DNA from: Bacillota bacterium
Lineage (GTDB): Bacteria; Bacillota; Clostridia; Christensenellales; SZUA-584
DNA length: 22,953 bases
Direction of reading: 5' to 3'
Assembly (NCBI GenBank): GCA_023396555.1
Contig: JAEWWC010000055.1
Location: forward strand, 1-22,953
Part shown: positions 14,039 to 21,913 of the stretch, in pieces
Layout: each line of letters opens with the position of its first letter
How positions within the stretch are numbered: the stretch's first letter is position 1
Notes under the pieces: generated by a model
The model's database searches: none
What the model saw: only the letters and a program-made list of their open reading frames with translations
What the model was told of the DNA's origin: nothing
Position numbers and translations under genes: made by a program

Positions 14039-15442
14039 ATGGAGGATTATAGAATCGTCAATAAGGGCGAACTGATACGCATCACAGGGCCGGTGCTGGA
14101 CGTGAAGTTTCACGACGGTTACCTGCCTGCCATATACAATGCGCTGGTGATCAAGCTGGGGGACCGTGAAGTGTGGCTGGAAGTGGCCATGCACATCGGC
14201 GATGATACGGTGCGCTGCATCGCGATGCACGCTACGGAAGGCCTGTATTGCGGTCTGGCGGTTATCAATACGGGCGACCGTATCAACGTGCCGGTGGGGC
14301 AGCAGACGCTGGGCCGTGTGGTCAACGTCATCGGCCAGCCGATAGACGGCAAGGGGCCTATTAATTCAGACACGCGGCTGCCGATACATCGCAAGCCACC
14401 CAAGTTCGCAGACCAGAACCCCGCGACCGAACTGTTTGAGACGGGTATCAAGGTCATCGACCTGCTGGCGCCATACGCGAAGGGCGGAAAAATTGGCCTG
14501 TTCGGCGGTGCGGGTGTGGGCAAGACGGTGCTCATCATGGAACTGATCCGCAACATCGCGACGGAGCACGGCGGCTACTCCGTGTTCTGCGGCGTGGGTG
14601 AGAGAAGCCGCGAGGGCAACGAGCTGATTGAGGAGATGAGCGAGTCGGGCGTTATCGAGAAGACGTGCCTCGCTTTCGGGCAGATGAACGAGCCGCCGGG
14701 CTCGCGCATGCGCGTGGCGTTTACCGGCCTCACGCTGGCGGAGCATCTGCGCGATGAGGAGCATCAGGATGTGCTGCTGTTCATCGACAACATATACCGT
14801 TTCATACAGGCGGGCTCCGAGGTATCAGCGCTGCTGGGGCGCATACCGTCTGCGGTGGGCTACCAGCCTACGCTAGCGAGCGAGTTGGGCGTGCTACAGG
14901 AGCGAATCACGTCAACCAAGAGCGGTTCCATCACGTCGGTCCAGGCCATATACGTTCCGGCAGACGATCTGACGGACCCCGCACCCGCGACCACGTTCAC
15001 GCATCTGGACGCGACCACGGTGCTGTCCCGTCAGATAGCGGAGCTGGGCATCTATCCGGCCATCAACCCGCTGGAGTCGTCGTCGCGTATACTCGATGCG
15101 CGCATACTCGGTGAGACGCACTACAATATCGCGCGGCGCGTGCAGGAGGTGCTGCAGCGCTATAAGGAGCTGCAGGACATCATTGCCATGCTGGGCCTTG
15201 AGGACCTGTCGGAAGCTGACAAGACTATCGTTTACCGCGCGAGAAAGATACAGCGTTTCCTCTCGCAGCCGATGTCTGTGGCCGAGGTGTTCACCGGCAT
15301 ACCCGGCAAATACGTGCCGCTGGAGCGTACCATCGAGAGCTTTCGGACCATCGTGGACGGCGAAGTGGATGATATCCCCGAAGGTGCTTTCTTCATGGCG
15401 GGCGATATCGATGATGTGAAGAACAAGGCGAAGAAATCCTGA
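14039..15442 (+). CDS. atpD: ATP synthase F1 subunit beta (catalytic)
   Basis: A protein of 467 residues, normal in length, which makes or hydrolyses ATP at the F1 interfaces. P-loop GGAGVGKT spans 156-163, the catalytic Glu is in GVGERSREGNEL (E188), and FIDNIYRF contains the Walker B aspartate (Tyr in place of the usual Phe). The C-terminal DELSEED-type loop reads LEDLSEADK, so two acidic residues differ from the common form. GGGAGA lies before the ATG, and the gene follows gamma by 16 bases. All catalytic motifs are intact, so the enzyme should be active. Confidence 0.97.
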   Translation: MEDYRIVNKGELIRITGPVLDVKFHDGYLPAIYNALVIKLGDREVWLEVAMHIGDDTVRCIAMHATEGLYCGLAVINTGDRINVPVGQQTLGRVVNVIGQPIDGKGPINSDTRLPIHRKPPKFADQNPATELFETGIKVIDLLAPYAKGGKIGLFGGAGVGKTVLIMELIRNIATEHGGYSVFCGVGERSREGNELIEEMSESGVIEKTCLAFGQMNEPPGSRMRVAFTGLTLAEHLRDEEHQDVLLFIDNIYRFIQAGSEVSALLGRIPSAVGYQPTLASELGVLQERITSTKSGSITSVQAIYVPADDLTDPAPATTFTHLDATTVLSRQIAELGIYPAINPLESSSRILDARILGETHYNIARRVQEVLQRYKELQDIIAMLGLEDLSEADKTIVYRARKIQRFLSQPMSVAEVFTGIPGKYVPLERTIESFRTIVDGEVDDIPEGAFFMAGDIDDVKNKAKKS

Positions 15443-15458
15443 CAGGGGAGGGAGCGTC

Positions 15459-15875
15459 ATGCCGGCGAAATACACACTGGAGATCATCACACCCGAGCGC
15501 ACTGTCTTCAGTGGCGAGGTGGAGAGCGTGATCGTCCCGACTCCGGACGGGTTCCTCAGCATACAGAAAATGCATGAACCCATGGTCTGCGCGTTGTCCA
15601 TCGGCCCGATGCGCATCAATATTGATGGCGAATGGAAGGAGTGCACTGCGGCTGAAGGCTTCGTGGAGGTGCGCCCCGACGAGACCATCATATTTGCTCA
15701 GGCAGCCGAGTGGCCGGACGAGATCGATATGATGCGCGCCCAGGAAGCCAGGGAGAGAGCGGAGGAACGCCTTCGTCAAAAACAGAGCCATCAGGAATAC
15801 ATGCAGAATCAGATCGCGCTCGCGCGCGCCATGGTACGCCTGCGCGTGGGACGCAAGAGGCAGAACCTCGACTGA
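15459..15875 (+). CDS. atpC: ATP synthase F1 subunit epsilon
   Basis: A protein of 138 residues with the N-terminal beta-sandwich (YTLEIITPERTVFSGEVESVIVPTPDG) and a C-terminal helical hairpin (QEARERAEERLRQKQ onward) that regulates rotation in other bacteria. The conserved 'GxxGILPxHAPL' stretch is unusual here, reading DGFLSIQKMHEPMVCAL. The C-terminal helix is full length and ends basic (RVGRKRQ). GGGGAGGGAG precedes the ATG at 15459. It is the last gene of the operon; a strong terminator follows at 15886. Confidence 0.92.
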   Translation: MPAKYTLEIITPERTVFSGEVESVIVPTPDGFLSIQKMHEPMVCALSIGPMRINIDGEWKECTAAEGFVEVRPDETIIFAQAAEWPDEIDMMRAQEARERAEERLRQKQSHQEYMQNQIALARAMVRLRVGRKRQNLD

Positions 15876-15885
15876 TGGAAATATG

Positions 15886-15918
15886 GCGCTGCAAGCATTT
15901 GCGGCGCTTTTTGTTTTT
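15886..15918 (+). terminator. Intrinsic terminator of the ATP synthase operon
   Basis: GCGCTGCAA (15886-15894), GCAT loop, TTGCGGCGC (15899-15907): a 9-bp stem with one G-T pair, followed directly by TTTTTGTTTTT. It lies 10 bases after the epsilon stop codon. Confidence 0.9.
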
Positions 15919-15969
15919 CGGAATCGTTTCGTAGAGATGAGCCTGATGTAGCGGCGAAAGGAGCGAAGC

Positions 15970-16551
15970 TTGACTGAATTGATATTGGTGCGCCATGGTA
16001 GGACGCGCGCAAACACGGAAGGCCTTTACTGCGGCCGGCTTGACCTTCCACTGTTGAATGAGGCCATCGAAGAGGTGTCGAAGACTGCGCTTGCGCTGTC
16101 GGCGTTTGCGCCGCATCGCGTTTTCTGCAGTGATGCGCTCCGGGCCCGGCAGACGGCACAGATAATCGCTCCCGATTCCGCTGCCGTTTTTTTCCCGTCG
16201 CTGCGTGAAATGGATTTCGGTGCGTTTGAAGGGCTGAACGCGGACGAAATACAACTCCGTTATCCCGATGTCTGGCAAACCTATATGGATGACTATATGA
16301 GCTTTACGTTCCCGGGCGGCGATAATGTGAGAAGCTACTTGACAAAAGCATCAGAAAGGATTAATGGTATTATCAAGGAAGCCAAAGACAGCTGTGTCCT
16401 GATCGTTTCTCATAAGGGCTTCATATTATCCGTATTATCCCATTTTCTTCATGGTGACAGTAAGCATATTTTCTGCTATGACATACGCCCCGCGGGGTTT
16501 GCCAGACTGAGTATTGGCGAGGGCTACGCTATGCTTAGACAGCTTACATAG
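15970..16551 (+). CDS. Histidine phosphatase family protein (phosphoglycerate mutase-like)
   Basis: A protein of 193 residues of the RHG phosphatase superfamily. The signature LVRHGRTRANTEG holds the phosphorylated His9; other catalytic residues are R58 (SDALRARQTA), E80 (LREMDFG) and H148 (SHKG, Lys in place of the usual Gly). Sequence and length resemble CobC-like alpha-ribazole phosphatases and general sugar-phosphate phosphatases, but no cobalamin gene is near, so the substrate is not assigned. Initiation is at TTG 15970, supported by AAAGGAG 7 bases before it; no in-frame ATG is better placed. The gene stands between the ATP synthase terminator and a TetR regulator. Confidence 0.85.
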   Translation: MTELILVRHGRTRANTEGLYCGRLDLPLLNEAIEEVSKTALALSAFAPHRVFCSDALRARQTAQIIAPDSAAVFFPSLREMDFGAFEGLNADEIQLRYPDVWQTYMDDYMSFTFPGGDNVRSYLTKASERINGIIKEAKDSCVLIVSHKGFILSVLSHFLHGDSKHIFCYDIRPAGFARLSIGEGYAMLRQLT

Positions 16552-16569
16552 CGCCGGACAGTATAAAAA

Positions 16570-16623
16570 TCCTGACCTTGGTCGATAATGAAAGCATCAA
16601 TTGTATTTGTTACAGGGTCAGGA
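16570..16623 (+). promoter_or_regulatory. Leader inverted repeat that would cover the tetR ribosome site
   Basis: TCCTGACCTTG (16570-16580) can pair with CAGGGTCAGGA (16613-16623), 11 bp including one G-T pair, enclosing 32 bases. The right arm overlaps the Shine-Dalgarno AGGAGG (16620-16625) of the downstream TetR gene. It may be an mRNA hairpin limiting translation, or the half-sites of a DNA operator for autoregulation. The call rests on sequence complementarity only. Confidence 0.45.
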
Positions 16624-16630
16624 GGAGTTT

Positions 16631-17218
16631 ATGTCAGGCGAAAGAGCGACGAAAATGCTGATACTCAGCAGCGCGCGCACATTGTTTTCCGAAAAGGGAT
16701 ATGACCAGACGACGGTGGAGGAGATCTGCGCGCTGGCCGGTATCGCAAAAGGCACATTCTTTTATTATTTTGAAAGCAAGCAGTCTATAGTCCGGTACAT
16801 TCTTGCGATGCAGATGGACGAGTATCGTGAACAGCTTGTCCAGCAGATGGATTCACTGCAGGATGCCATATCCAGAGCCGAGTATTTTATTGCCTCGTTG
16901 GTTGAGCAGGCGGATACAGCGCCGGAAACGGATTCGTATTTCAGGGATGCACCTGCGGAATGGTATGACACGGTGCTCCGGGAGGAACGGGCGCGCACGC
17001 TGCTGCCTCTGCTGGAGGATGTGGTGCTGGAGGGCATCGACAAAGGGTATTTCCATATCAAGAACCCTGATGTTTGTTCAGCCATTGTGTTTTATGGTAT
17101 CGATTCGCTGCTGCAAAACCCCGTGTTAGACAGTCCGAATCTGTACAGAGGTATCAGGGAAATGGCAGCCAAAACGCTGGGGCTCAAAGAGACGGCGCTG
17201 GCGATATCAAATTATTAA
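16631..17218 (+). CDS. TetR/AcrR-family transcriptional regulator
   Basis: A protein of 195 residues. The N-terminal TetR HTH (about residues 8-58) reads ILSSARTLFSEKGYDQTTVEEI followed by AGIAKGTFFYYFESKQ. A variable all-helical ligand and dimer domain follows. ATG at 16631 with AGGAGG six bases upstream is the clear start; a longer in-frame reading from 16601 has no support. TetR proteins usually repress themselves and a neighbour; the adjacent flavodoxin-like gene 14 bases downstream is probably in the same transcript and a likely co-regulated partner. The ligand is unknown. Confidence 0.9.
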   Translation: MSGERATKMLILSSARTLFSEKGYDQTTVEEICALAGIAKGTFFYYFESKQSIVRYILAMQMDEYREQLVQQMDSLQDAISRAEYFIASLVEQADTAPETDSYFRDAPAEWYDTVLREERARTLLPLLEDVVLEGIDKGYFHIKNPDVCSAIVFYGIDSLLQNPVLDSPNLYRGIREMAAKTLGLKETALAISNY

Positions 17219-17232
17219 GCGAGGGTACCAAT

Positions 17233-17733
17233 ATGAAAACGGCGGTTGTGTTTTATACCCGTGATGGAAATACGCGCCTGGCGGCAGATTTGCTGGCGCG
17301 AAGACTCGGCGCGGACGTATTCGAGCTGGAGGAAGATAAAAAGAGAGGCAAGTCTGCAGTATCATTTATGGCGGCAGGCTTTGGAGCGGCTTTTGGTTTG
17401 CGCAGCAGGCTCAAAAACAGCTTTTCACAGGAGATGAAGGCATATGACTCGATCTGTATCGGTTCGCCTGTCTGGGCCGGCAAGACGGTTCCAGCAGTCA
17501 ACGCGTTTATCCATGACCTGAATGCATCAGGTAAAAAGATTACGCTCTTTACTGTTCAGGCAGACCCGCAGCCGGATGCAAAACCGCCGGTCAGCCTGAA
17601 AGCACATAAGCAGGTTTTGGAGAAAAAGGGTGCTTCGGTGACGCAAATGCTACGGATGCACGGCGCGCCTCCCGGAAAAACAGCAGAGCCTCAGGAAATA
17701 CAAAACCAGTTGGATGCCGGATATTCTGGATAA
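17233..17733 (+). CDS. Flavodoxin-like protein
   Basis: A protein of 166 residues with a flavodoxin fold start (KTAVVFYTRDGNTRLAADLLARRL), where the TRDGNT loop would bind the FMN phosphate, and the second FMN loop SPVWAGKTVPAVNAF (about residues 77-91). A basic insert (KKRGKSAVSF...) lies between beta-2 and the second loop. It may be an FMN-dependent electron carrier or NAD(P)H-linked reductase of the flavodoxin_4 type; the exact reaction is not clear. The ATG at 17233 has GAGG at 17221-17225. It follows the TetR gene closely, so it is probably controlled by that regulator. Confidence 0.8.
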   Translation: MKTAVVFYTRDGNTRLAADLLARRLGADVFELEEDKKRGKSAVSFMAAGFGAAFGLRSRLKNSFSQEMKAYDSICIGSPVWAGKTVPAVNAFIHDLNASGKKITLFTVQADPQPDAKPPVSLKAHKQVLEKKGASVTQMLRMHGAPPGKTAEPQEIQNQLDAGYSG

Positions 17734-17773
17734 AAAAAGAAAGACCAAATGTTACAATTGTATTACGGATTCA

Positions 17774-17802
17774 TTGACATATCGCAATGATTACGGTATG
17801 AT
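17774..17802 (+). promoter_or_regulatory. Strong sigma-70-type promoter of the SleB-like gene
   Basis: TTGACA (17774-17779), a 17-base spacer, TATGAT (17797-17802): near consensus, 46 bases before the ATG at 17848. A 10-base palindrome TACAATTGTA (17753-17762) lies just upstream of the -35. The hexamers point to expression in growing cells by the housekeeping sigma factor rather than a spore-specific one. Confidence 0.8.
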
Positions 17803-17847
17803 ACGAATAATGGCGTGGGTGTACGTTTTTGTAAGGAGAGAAGCCGT

Positions 17848-19380
17848 ATGGCAAAGAATTCAGGCATTCGTGCACTGAAAAACCTGAAAAATAGAATCGC
17901 CAAGAAAGAATCGCCTGTCAAGACGCAGCGAGTGGTGATGTCGAAAAAATCAAAAGAGGAAGCTAAAGCGCCGACGGCGGTTATTGAAGGCAGTCTGGAG
18001 CAGGGACCAGACAATTCATTTGATTTTCTCGAAGATACGCCGCCTGTTCGCACTGAAAGAACCAGGCGGTTCGAAAAAACGGATTCTCAAAACGAATTTG
18101 TGGACGAGCTGACCCCATCGGTTCGTTCAACGCGTAGCCGGAGTAAAAAGAAAGGTGTGTTCGACCGTTTCTTTGGGCTGATATTTTCTGGTTTCAACAG
18201 AACGAAAAGTGGAGCGACGAAAACCGATGCGGCTCTGGCCTTTGCATCCAACAACAAGAGGCTTGGGAAAAAAGGCCGCCGTAACCGGACTGTCCTGCTG
18301 TATGCAGGTACTGGTGTAGTCATCATTGCAGTGCTGCTGATCGTGTTTCTGGCGCCGGGCGGCGTTGCTGCACCTGCGGAAGCTGAAGTGACAGGAGGCA
18401 ACAAGGCTGCTCTGATCGATACGCAGAGGACACCGGACGCATCGCAGAGCCCTGCGCCCACTCCCGATGCTTCGCCGACGCCGACACATTCCGCCAGCCC
18501 GACCGCAACATTACCGGGTGTCGTCGTCAATTCTACAGATGTCCCGTCAGTTGAAACGCCGGATGCGATTGCGACCACGAAGCCTGAGGAGACTGAGCCG
18601 GTCAAGACGACGGAACCTGATCCCACACCGGTTCCCATCGACGTGAAGGATCTGGTTGATTTCTTCGTAGTGGATGCGGATGCTTATTACAACGAGATGG
18701 GCTATTCCAACAACCACTATGAGTACACGGAAAACGAATATTATATGCTGGCGCAGATCATAGACATAGAAGCGCGCGGCGAAAGCTTTGAAGGGAAAGT
18801 GGCGGTAGGCAACGTGGTGATGAACCGCGTGCTGTGCCGGACATTCCCCGGAAGTACGATCACGGCGGTCATTACACGTCCCGGTCAGTTCGCCTATGCG
18901 GGCCGTGAGGACAGGAAACCTTCATCGTCTTCAAAGAGAGCGGCCCGTGCGGTGCTGGACGACCAACTTTGGGTGATCGCGCAGGACGTTTATTATTTCC
19001 GCTCCGGCGCGCCGGCCAATGAAAACTGGGGCAGCCATAAGTTCTACAAGAAGATAGGCGGGCATTGCTTCTATCGGCATAGTTACAGCGGACGTCACAG
19101 AGGCGGAGATGCGCCGCCCGCGCTGTTCGAGAGAACATATAAATATGCCCAGTACGGCTGCAAGCCCGAAAAGAGGGTATACCGCATTCAATATATGCTG
19201 AACAAGCTGGGGTACGACGTATATGCCGACAGTTATTTTGGAGAGGGTACCAAAATTGAGCTGATGAAATTCCAGGAGAAAAAAAAGCTGGAAGCGGATG
19301 GCGTGGCCGGTCCGTCCACGGTGAAGGCATTGATCAAGGAATTCGGCGTGGACAAATACTATGACAGGTTTGTGGGTTAA
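17848..19380 (+). CDS. Membrane-anchored SleB-type cell wall hydrolase with C-terminal peptidoglycan-binding domain
   Basis: A protein of 510 residues. A basic, polar, cytoplasmic-type N-terminal region (1-148) is followed by one transmembrane helix (about 149-169), a Pro/Thr/Ser-rich wall-spanning linker (about 190-265), a Hydrolase_2 (SleB/CwlJ) domain (about 296-410) with the catalytic glutamate in IEARGE (E308), and a PG_binding_1 domain (about 440-497, ending GVAGPSTVKALIKEF). SleB enzymes cut the cortex or wall glycan strand. Classical SleB has a cleaved signal and its PG-binding domain in front of the catalytic one; here the order is reversed and the protein is a type II membrane protein. 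AAGGAGAG precedes the ATG at 17848. A near-consensus vegetative-type promoter is upstream, so a role outside germination is possible. Confidence 0.88.
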   Translation: MAKNSGIRALKNLKNRIAKKESPVKTQRVVMSKKSKEEAKAPTAVIEGSLEQGPDNSFDFLEDTPPVRTERTRRFEKTDSQNEFVDELTPSVRSTRSRSKKKGVFDRFFGLIFSGFNRTKSGATKTDAALAFASNNKRLGKKGRRNRTVLLYAGTGVVIIAVLLIVFLAPGGVAAPAEAEVTGGNKAALIDTQRTPDASQSPAPTPDASPTPTHSASPTATLPGVVVNSTDVPSVETPDAIATTKPEETEPVKTTEPDPTPVPIDVKDLVDFFVVDADAYYNEMGYSNNHYEYTENEYYMLAQIIDIEARGESFEGKVAVGNVVMNRVLCRTFPGSTITAVITRPGQFAYAGREDRKPSSSSKRAARAVLDDQLWVIAQDVYYFRSGAPANENWGSHKFYKKIGGHCFYRHSYSGRHRGGDAPPALFERTYKYAQYGCKPEKRVYRIQYMLNKLGYDVYADSYFGEGTKIELMKFQEKKKLEADGVAGPSTVKALIKEFGVDKYYDRFVG

Positions 19381-19407
19381 TAAAGACTGAATACATCTAA
19401 GTTTTTT

Positions 19408-19430
19408 AGCCGCTGTGAAAGGCGGCTTTT
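19408..19430 (+). terminator. Short intrinsic terminator after the SleB-like gene
   Basis: AGCCGC (19408-19413), 8-base loop, GCGGCT (19422-19427), followed by TTT. The 6-bp stem is short but GC-rich, and an upstream run of six T residues (19402-19407) could pair with nearby A residues. Confidence 0.6.
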
Positions 19431-19457
19431 CATTTTGATGACAGGAGATTGATCTTT

Positions 19458-19817
19458 ATGAGACTGGAATTGCTGAAAAAGGACTATTCTGTTTGCAGGC
19501 TGGAATCCAGACAGATACCGGACGGTGAGTTTGTGTCGCTGACGGTAAACAACGGGGAGATATCTTTGGTCTGTGAATCGGAGCTTGCCCCCACCGAAGG
19601 CGTGGCTGAAAAGGGCTGGCGAGGGCTGCGTGTATGCGGCGTGCTGGATTTTTCGCTGATCGGTATACTGGGCGGTTTGACGGACGTATTGGCCAGAGCT
19701 GGCGTTTCCGTGTTTGTGGTCTCCACCTACGATACCGATTATTTGTTTGTGAAAGCGACAAGTTTGGAGACCGCCGTACTGGCGCTGAGAGCGGCCGGGT
19801 ACGAGGTGGAGGAATGA
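19458..19817 (+). CDS. ACT-domain protein (ACT_7/CASTOR-like)
   Basis: A protein of 119 residues. The first half (RLELLKKDYSVCRLES onward) contains the LVCESELAP motif, and the second has the ACT fold signature (GVLDFSLIGILGGLTDVLARAGVSVFVVSTYDTDYLFVK). This is the small ACT_7 family, related to the amino-acid-sensing domains of CASTOR and probably binding amino acids or related ligands. No catalytic domain is attached, so it is a likely sensor or regulatory partner. The ATG at 19458 has AGGAGA upstream; an upstream in-frame TTG at 19449 is less likely. It is convergent with the solute-binding gene, with only five bases between them. Confidence 0.88.
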   Translation: MRLELLKKDYSVCRLESRQIPDGEFVSLTVNNGEISLVCESELAPTEGVAEKGWRGLRVCGVLDFSLIGILGGLTDVLARAGVSVFVVSTYDTDYLFVKATSLETAVLALRAAGYEVEE

Positions 19818-19822
19818 AATAT

Positions 19823-20929
19823 TCACTGTCCTGATGCGCCCAGCAGCCGGCGCAGCTTATTGAGCGCCACTTCACTGCCCCCGAAGGCGTCCATCGCAAG
19901 CGCTTCCAGCGTTTGGCGTTCCTCCGACGGCGCAAACACGCCCGACGTGCAGAGCTGATCGTAAACAGCGCGGAGCGCTTCATTTTGCCGGTAAATATCC
20001 ACATCGCTTACCGCGGGACATACGCCAAGCGCTTCCAGCTTTTTTTGACAGGCCGGGCTGACCAGCCACTCAACAAAATTTTCGCATGCCGATTGCCTGA
20101 GTTCATCCTCCTGCAGCGATATGCTCACCATCTGTGCCATGTCGGTATAGCCGCCGATGGCGTAGGCGGTGAAGCCGGGCGCTTCGCCTTGGGTATAGCG
20201 TTCCGATGCCTCAAAAAGCTGCCTGTGCGATGCGATCAGCACCGCGGATTCGCCTTTACAGAAGGAACCCAGACCATCGGAGTAAGAGGCCGAGAGTCCC
20301 AGCGCAACATCCGGCATTTCTGGCTCGCCAAAGGTGGTCATGTTGGGCTTGGGGGCGGGGGGATAGGCATGCAGCGCGAGGACGGGCAGCGATGAGTAAC
20401 CCTCCTCGGCATCGAACGCCACGCCAAGCTCAGCGGCTTCCAGCAGCGCGTCAGGGCGTATGCCCCAGCCCTGATAGATATCAATGCCGTTCTCACTGAG
20501 CAGATCGTTGTTGACGAGCAGGCAGTATCCGCCGAACATATAGGGATAGGCTTTGTCCTGATCATTCAGCATCAGAAAGTTGTGATGGGGCAGCGGAGCA
20601 AAGTCCAGCGCCGGATCGATTCCGTAAGGGTATGAGATGATATCAGGCCGCTGCCCATTTTGAAGCGCTTTGTCAGCCTTCTCCGGCGTGTAGCTTTCCA
20701 GCTCAATGAATACATGCGGATTCTGTGCCTCATATTGCTTGATACGGTTCTCCAGAAACGCATAGGAGGAGGAACCGCCCGTCCGCCAGCCGGTTATGTG
20801 CCACATATGGAGTATGCCCTGAAAGTACGGCGCTTCCGGCAGTTTCTCATAATAGGAGAGTATCAGCCAAGGCGACACCACCAGCAGCAGTATCACCAGC
20901 ACGCATAAAAAATAAGCAAAAGGCTTCAT
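19823..20929 (-). CDS. Membrane-anchored extracellular solute-binding-like protein
   Basis: A protein of 368 residues. It has a hydrophobic N-terminal helix (about residues 5-27) and an extracytoplasmic domain that resembles family 1 ABC sugar-binding proteins: an early LHMWHITGW strand, IKQYEAQNPHVFIELESY, RPDIISYPYGID, GGYCLLVNNDLL and a late VEWLVSPACQKKLE. No lipobox cysteine follows the helix, so it is probably a signal anchor or an uncleaved signal rather than a lipoprotein. No ABC permease or ATPase gene is adjacent, unlike transport operons. It follows the ROK glucokinase gene after 40 bases in the same direction, which suggests a role in sugar sensing or binding. GAGGTG precedes the ATG at 20927-20929. 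Confidence 0.8.
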   Translation of the reverse strand: MKPFAYFLCVLVILLLVVSPWLILSYYEKLPEAPYFQGILHMWHITGWRTGGSSSYAFLENRIKQYEAQNPHVFIELESYTPEKADKALQNGQRPDIISYPYGIDPALDFAPLPHHNFLMLNDQDKAYPYMFGGYCLLVNNDLLSENGIDIYQGWGIRPDALLEAAELGVAFDAEEGYSSLPVLALHAYPPAPKPNMTTFGEPEMPDVALGLSASYSDGLGSFCKGESAVLIASHRQLFEASERYTQGEAPGFTAYAIGGYTDMAQMVSISLQEDELRQSACENFVEWLVSPACQKKLEALGVCPAVSDVDIYRQNEALRAVYDQLCTSGVFAPSEERQTLEALAMDAFGGSEVALNKLRRLLGASGQ

Positions 20930-20969
20930 ATTGCACCTCTTGCTTATTTATACTGGACTCAAGCCCCAA

Positions 20970-21911
20970 TCATGACATGCCCAGCATCGCAGCACCGATG
21001 ATTCCGGCGTCATTTCCGGACACCGCCAGACGAATGTCGGCGTATTTCTGATTTTCGAAAATACCGAGTCCATCGCTGGCCTTGACGATCTTGTTCAACA
21101 GGAACTCTCCCGCCCCCGAAACGCCGCCGCCGAGGGCGATCACATCTGGGTCCAGCGCGTTCTCCAGCGCGCAGATGCCCATGGAGAGCTTGCCGACATA
21201 ATCGTCGACGATGGACAGGGCGACGTAATCGCCTTCGCGCGCGCAGTCGATGATCATTTTGGTGGTCACCTTCAGGTAATCCCCGTTCGTGATGTGATGC
21301 AGCATACTTTCAGGCCGTTCGATCACGCACTGACGGCCCATGCGGATCAGTGCGGGGGCGGATGCGTAGACTTCGAGACAGCCCTTGTTGCCGCAGGTGC
21401 ACTGTATGCCGTTCTGTACGATGGGCAGATGCCCGAGCTCGCTACCCAGTCCGTGTGCGCCGCTGAACGGTTTTCCATTTATGATGATGCCGCCGCCCAC
21501 GCCGGTGCCCAGCGTCAGCAGCACGCCCACCTTGCAGCCGGCTAACGCGCCCAGATGATATTCATAAACCGCCGCTACCGTGGCGTCATTGTCGATAAAT
21601 ACAGGAGCGTTGATATGCTTTTTCATCTCCGCTTCCAGCGGTATGTCGAACCAGTACAGGTTGTGTACCGCAATGACAACGCCGTTATTCGCCACGCCGG
21701 GTATGCCGATTCCCACGCTTTTGATCTCATCCATGCCGATGCCGTTTTCTTTGGCGACGTTGATGACTGCCTGTGCCATATCGGCGATAATTTCCTCATA
21801 GCTGCGGCCCACCCCCGTGGGAATGCTCGTTTTGCATACCAGCGAAAGGTTTTCGTCTACCAGGCCCGCTTTGATGGCGGTACCGCCCAAATCGATTCCA
21901 GCCAGATACAT
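20970..21911 (-). CDS. glcK: ROK-family glucokinase
   Basis: A protein of 313 residues with the normal ROK layout: phosphate-binding GIDLGGTAIKAG (residues 5-16), catalytic D109 in FIDNDA, GTGVGGG (135-141), and the zinc motif CTCGNKGCLE (171-180) with its preceding H161. It would phosphorylate glucose, or a related hexose such as N-acetylmannosamine, at the expense of ATP in the cytoplasm. The start codon lies two bases past the hprK stop and its AGGAG site is inside the hprK end, so the two are coupled. This placing with HPr kinase fits carbon-catabolite control. Confidence 0.92.
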   Translation of the reverse strand: MYLAGIDLGGTAIKAGLVDENLSLVCKTSIPTGVGRSYEEIIADMAQAVINVAKENGIGMDEIKSVGIGIPGVANNGVVIAVHNLYWFDIPLEAEMKKHINAPVFIDNDATVAAVYEYHLGALAGCKVGVLLTLGTGVGGGIIINGKPFSGAHGLGSELGHLPIVQNGIQCTCGNKGCLEVYASAPALIRMGRQCVIERPESMLHHITNGDYLKVTTKMIIDCAREGDYVALSIVDDYVGKLSMGICALENALDPDVIALGGGVSGAGEFLLNKIVKASDGLGIFENQKYADIRLAVSGNDAGIIGAAMLGMS

Positions 21912-21913
21912 AT

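Noticed and set aside
9525..15875. N-ATPase type operon (which lacks delta)
   Set aside because: Gene order is the standard a-c-b-alpha-gamma-beta-epsilon, not beta-epsilon first, and no AtpQ or AtpR gene is present.
17753..17762. Palindrome TACAATTGTA upstream of the SleB-like promoter as an operator
   Set aside because: A 10-base palindrome in an AT-rich region is expected by chance; no matching regulator is known here.
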